The translations under genes and the position numbers were made by a program. Below are positions 62,001 to 64,000 of a stretch of 64,000 bases of DNA, piece after piece. The notes under the pieces were generated by a model. The model was not told where the DNA came from. It did not search any database and saw nothing but the letters and a program-made list of their open reading frames with translations. The DNA comes from JAEWSN01 sp942493335. GTDB lineage: Bacteria; Bacillota; Clostridia; DSM-8532. Positions within the stretch are counted from its first letter, which is position 1, and each line of letters opens with the position of its first letter. The stretch is from contig OW818693.1 of the NCBI GenBank assembly GCA_942493335.1, forward strand, positions 2,542,001 through 2,606,000, in the 5' to 3' direction.

Positions 62001-62280
62001 CTCGAAATTGTCCGGATTCTCGGTCTGGTACAGGGAACCGCTTGCGGAGAAGCTTGGCGCCGAAGTCCTTCAGAACGTCGTCGACGCCATGGGCAAAAAA
62101 AACAGGAAACTCAATCAGCGCAACTTCTATGTGGTACGCGGAACCTGGTGTCCTTCCATTCTGTATGAAGCGGGATTCGTCCCGAATCCGACGGAATTTG
62201 AAGCCCTGACGAATCCGTCCGAGCAGTCAAAAATGGCTGCGGAAGTCGCCGCAGCCATTGTGGAGTGGTATCGGGAATAG
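59017..62280 (+). CDS. Secreted DigH-like glycosidase fused to N-acetylmuramoyl-L-alanine amidase
   Basis: 1087 residues. There is a signal peptide (about 1-28), a GHL10/DUF187 glycoside hydrolase-like domain at about 92-490 (EFRGLWVASVVNIDWP; VDGIHFDDYFYP with D261, D266, D267; LDYIAPQIYWN), strand-rich linkers to about 890, and an Amidase_3 domain with zinc ligands H908 (DPGHGG), E932 and H985 (IHADS) and catalytic E1051 (YEAGF). The first domain is related to E. coli DigH, which cuts denuded glycan strands; the second makes such strands by removing stem peptides. It should act in the wall, perhaps at the septum. The start ATG 59017 follows AAGGAG. Confidence 0.87.
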   Translation: MKRLLRGTLTCLLSLPLLLGALSGTVFAGTTGLGADGLVVIEDEPIPAAEYALRYEDDVLQGTGDVLISEEASLPGSAPSIGSLSGVPATSSEFRGLWVASVVNIDWPKVPTVDAAALKAEALATLDFAKAHRFNAIFLQIRPTADSLFPSAIFPWSQYLTGKQGLAPSDGFDPLAFWIAEAHARGIELHAWLNPYRITKKKAADPATDVTQLAPTHPARLHPEWVVKHSDGNLYFNPGLPEVRSLLLDSVSEILTKYEVDGIHFDDYFYPDGSANKNTAKATAISNGMNLRGMMTDAGGKTAYISPFDDSAAFSQYGGAFAKLDDWRRSNVDSFVRDVSVLIRNHSPAVRFGISPFGIWRNKANDLLGSDTNGSESYSLHAADTRKWVKEGILDYIAPQIYWNTGFKIADYNKLSAWWSDVVKGTGVDLYIGQAAYRMDADEPTSAWYGVSELERQMKANQSNPEVDGSIFFSYQSFVERPAVAAALKALREAADGLSTPVGGGLAVIAGSGSGTGTPSVPLLLGRPAQDMKTGYSGIYLNGASNPAKPLLLNGIPVLNRSPSGYFGLFMPLSSGKNTFVLSQEGVYTARTIWRNKPIPGSGTSTPAKMKTVEIPASSVFPQHALYGETGDSYTFSCTAPIGAKVSVKIGGTSYPMTPATTRKPGAGAYPTTWRYTWKMPAQTGTARVVNLGAPVYSMTYEKKTKTRTAPGKIGIILPGAPFYAEMRGDPTETYKEMSTSGGTQFYLEKGSKEAITGMYGTWVRLASGLYVKDTAVKTAIARTAIRPVVGNPTYETGVNADSFSFTLAGPNAVTVDFDGSALRVRVPHATSLPLPSLPGDGLFESVLTEKYGSGLQYVFTLGSGAQLDGYALDKTADGYEVPLKRHILSVSVTQPLLGKTILLDPGHGGLPASQANGDTGAIGPAGLFWTERNINLSNAQILKKELERLGATVQMTRETDVPVSLEERVAISRKLRPDLFIAIHADSMEDNVDISKLSGFSVWYREPLAEKLGAEVLQNVVDAMGKKNRKLNQRNFYVVRGTWCPSILYEAGFVPNPTEFEALTNPSEQSKMAAEVAAAIVEWYRE

Positions 62281-62347
62281 ATCAATCACACTTTGTACAG
62301 TTAGCTTCATTTTGAGCATTCAGCCACACAACAGTCAATCTCAATCC

Positions 62348-63028
62348 TCAGTATGGCGCCTTGATCTTCGAGGCTGCCGGTGTGGTCGTTGTGGCGGGAT
62401 TCGGCACAATGGCCGGTGCTGTTGTGGTGTCAGGTACCGGTGTCATGGCAGGACCGGACGTGGCGGCAGGCTCTGTTACGACGGCAGAGGTGGCAATTTC
62501 AAGCGTCCCCTTGTCATTTACGGTTGCCTCGAACGGCAATACATCGGTGAAAAAGGAGATCGGGACATAAGTTGATCCGTTCCTGATTTCGCTTGACGCA
62601 CCCAGGGTTTCCGGTGCCATTTTCCCAAAGCAATACCAGTCCTGACCAGCCTTCACGGTCACCCAGTGCGCACCTCTTGTCAGTTCCACCATCCGGGATT
62701 CACCCAGCCAGTTGACCTTGTAGCCCATGGCCTCTGCAACAACGCGGAGCGGGATCATGCTGTTTCCGTTCGCATTCACATAGGCGGCCTTTCCGGACAG
62801 ATCCACTGCTTTGCCTTCCCATGTCACGGAGACGGGTGCAATTGCAGCCGAGATCGGAACCGGCGTCAAGGGCGCCGAAATTGTCATGATTGTCATCATT
62901 CCCTCGCCAAGCGGTTCAACCGGCTTTGATGGATCATAGATAGCCGATGCGGGGACCGCTGCAAACAATTGTGCCGCCAATACTGCCGCGAGTGTCATGG
63001 ATGCTGCCGTGGATGTTTTTCTTTTCAT
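62348..63028 (-). CDS. Secreted stalk-domain (copper amine oxidase N-terminal-like) protein
   Basis: 226 residues. A signal peptide (MKRKTSTAASM ... AAVPASA, about 1-34) is followed by a stalk domain (GKAAYVNANGNSMIPLRVVAEAMGYKVNWLG ... NGSTYVPISFFTDVL, in parts), widespread in secreted Clostridia proteins and thought to bind the wall. The last 45 residues are Thr/Pro/Ala-rich. It has no catalytic domain. The start ATG 63028 follows AGAGGA; it converges with the amidase fusion gene, 67 bases away. Confidence 0.8.
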   Translation of the reverse strand: MKRKTSTAASMTLAAVLAAQLFAAVPASAIYDPSKPVEPLGEGMMTIMTISAPLTPVPISAAIAPVSVTWEGKAVDLSGKAAYVNANGNSMIPLRVVAEAMGYKVNWLGESRMVELTRGAHWVTVKAGQDWYCFGKMAPETLGASSEIRNGSTYVPISFFTDVLPFEATVNDKGTLEIATSAVVTEPAATSGPAMTPVPDTTTAPAIVPNPATTTTPAASKIKAPY

Positions 63029-63226
63029 TCCGGTGTTCCTCTTTGCTTCCCTCATTATTTCATTTCCCTTTGGCACTTTCGAATGGCTGGTTCCTGGCCA
63101 TTCTTTCATCGTTTTCCCGAAGGACGACATCCATTGGACGCAGGGCTATTGGTGCCGGTTCACTGGGATTGCGATAAAGGGCAAGGATTCCACGCACCCC
63201 TTGTCGCACAGGCTTTCCGTCAGCAT
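63029..63226. other. Spacer between stalk-domain protein and LPXTG gene terminator
   Basis: About 200 bases upstream of the stalk-domain gene. No clear -35/-10 pair is visible and no gene is seen. Confidence 0.35.
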
Positions 63227-63264
63227 AAAGAAAGCGGCGCCTCATACAAGGCACCGCTTTCTTT
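63227..63264 (-). terminator. Terminator of the LPXTG protein gene
   Basis: AAAGAAAGCGGCGCC and GGCACCGCTTTCTTT form a 15-bp stem with one mismatch and an 8-base loop, with a T-rich 3' arm on the minus strand. It lies 60 bases after the LPXTG gene stop. Confidence 0.8.
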
Positions 63265-63324
63265 GTGAAACAACAGAATTTCCCTACATTCCCGATCAAC
63301 CGGATCGGAACAGGTCGGCTCGGT

Positions 63325-64000
63325 TTATTTGTTCTTCTTGCGCAGCAGCACACCCAAACCAAGCATGCCGGACGCCAGGAATCCAAGAAGTTCGATCGGC
63401 AAACCGCCGGTCTTCGGGAGAGCCGGAGCCGCCTGCGGAACGACTTCAGGAACAGAGATTTCCACCGCAGGTGCAGCTTCCGGAACCGGTTCAGGGGTAA
63501 CAACAGGAGCGGCTTGCGGAACGACCGGTGCAGGAATGGCAACCGGCACGGCAAACCTTGCAATGACTGCCTTATCGGCATTCATCAGCAATCTGTCGCC
63601 GGAGACCTCAGCCCCATTTGTTCCGAACCATCCGACAAAGGTGGCGCCTGTACCAGGTGTAACACTGAACTGGACCTGACTGTTGCGGCTGAACGCACCG
63701 CTGCCGGGCAATACCGCACCAGGTCCCTCGATGGTGACAACGAGATTGACATAGGTGACTTCAGGATTGGAAGGTGTGGAGGAAGAGGGCGGAGATGACG
63801 GAGGCGGGGTTGGGCGATTGGAAACATTGACGATCGCCGCATCCGTGACCGGCCCGACCGACACTTCGACAAGTTTCTTCGGGCATAGTTCAGGATATTG
63901 CGCAACCGCATTGGGAACATCGTCCGGCACAACTACAGCGTAATCCAACCCCATGCCAGAGGCTGTCACAATGTTCGTATAAGTGCCAACCGTACCAAAG
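63325..64000 (-). CDS. LPXTG surface protein, C-terminal part; cut by window edge
   Basis: The frame is open to the right edge; 225 residues are visible. They contain an InlB B-repeat-like domain (TPGTGATFVGWFGTNGAEV), Pro/Val/Ala repeats (PVVPQAAPVVTPEPVPEAAP) and the sorting signal LPKTG, followed by a hydrophobic stretch and the basic tail RKKNK. Sortase would attach it to peptidoglycan. A GTG at 63969 is not the likely start because the sequence upstream reads on in frame. The adhesive or enzymatic N-terminus is outside the window. Confidence 0.85.
   Translation of the reverse strand, partial: FGTVGTYTNIVTASGMGLDYAVVVPDDVPNAVAQYPELCPKKLVEVSVGPVTDAAIVNVSNRPTPPPSSPPSSSTPSNPEVTYVNLVVTIEGPGAVLPGSGAFSRNSQVQFSVTPGTGATFVGWFGTNGAEVSGDRLLMNADKAVIARFAVPVAIPAPVVPQAAPVVTPEPVPEAAPAVEISVPEVVPQAAPALPKTGGLPIELLGFLASGMLGLGVLLRKKNK

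Overview
The window looks like chromosome of a GC-rich, motile, Gram-positive member of the Bacillota, probably Clostridia-like. The evidence is family content: a CarD-like factor beside a YacL-type PIN/TRAM protein and IspD, MecA, MreBCD plus a second MreB (Mbl) next to two flagellar rod genes as in Bacillus mbl-flhO-flhP, a MinCDE set, a copper-amine-oxidase-like stalk-domain protein and an LPXTG surface protein. I cannot name genus or order. Most genes lie on the minus strand with strong Shine-Dalgarno sites and many 4-8 base overlaps.

Layout. 1-1421: N-terminal part of a two-helix membrane sensor/regulator, cut by the left edge. 1422-7354: an AT-rich, plus-strand island of small accessory genes (three GNAT acetyltransferases, a GyrI-like effector-binding protein, a Cys-rich DUF3795 protein, unknowns) with at least two decayed genes. 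7561-9648: EF-G paralogue. 9918-12359: nucleotidyltransferase fused to a phosphomannomutase-like domain without recognisable catalytic motifs. 12433-29580: a long minus-strand cluster, in transcription order a membrane EAL protein, murL, murD2, carD, yacL-like, ispD, a REC-GGDEF-EAL regulator and two LacI-domain cytoplasmic histidine-kinase-like proteins. 29649-35939: YhaN/YhaO DNA-repair-like pair, AcpS, triple-GAF protein. 36043-36117: tRNA-Arg(CCG). 36285-46019: division and shape cluster maf-mreB-mreC-mreD-pbp2-minC-minD-minE-mgsA-like-DUF6106 and a membrane protein. 46461-47096: mecA on plus. 47276-52522: chemoreceptor, galU, recR, ybaB, ROK kinase. 52604-54034: phosphodiester glycosidase-like protein. 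54361-54972: AT-rich lipoprotein gene. 55173-58651: mbl and flagellar rod genes. 59017-62280: secreted DigH-like glycosidase fused to an N-acetylmuramoyl-L-alanine amidase. 62348-64000: stalk-domain protein and an LPXTG protein cut by the right edge.

How the genes work together. Cell-wall work dominates. MurL/MurD2 implies that D-glutamate enters peptidoglycan by attaching L-Glu and then epimerising it, rather than through a glutamate racemase. Pbp2/MreBCD/Mbl elongate the wall, MinCDE places the septum, and the amidase-glycosidase fusion could strip and then cut glycan strands in one polypeptide. A second theme is cyclic-di-GMP: one likely cyclase (17711-19687), one likely phosphodiesterase (25246-29580), a chemoreceptor and flagellar genes are all local.

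Most interesting items: the MurL-MurD2 pair; the DigH-amidase fusion; and the translationally coupled regulator / pseudokinase / kinase trio with LacI-type sugar-sensing domains. Domain calls come from reading motifs by eye; no database search was possible.
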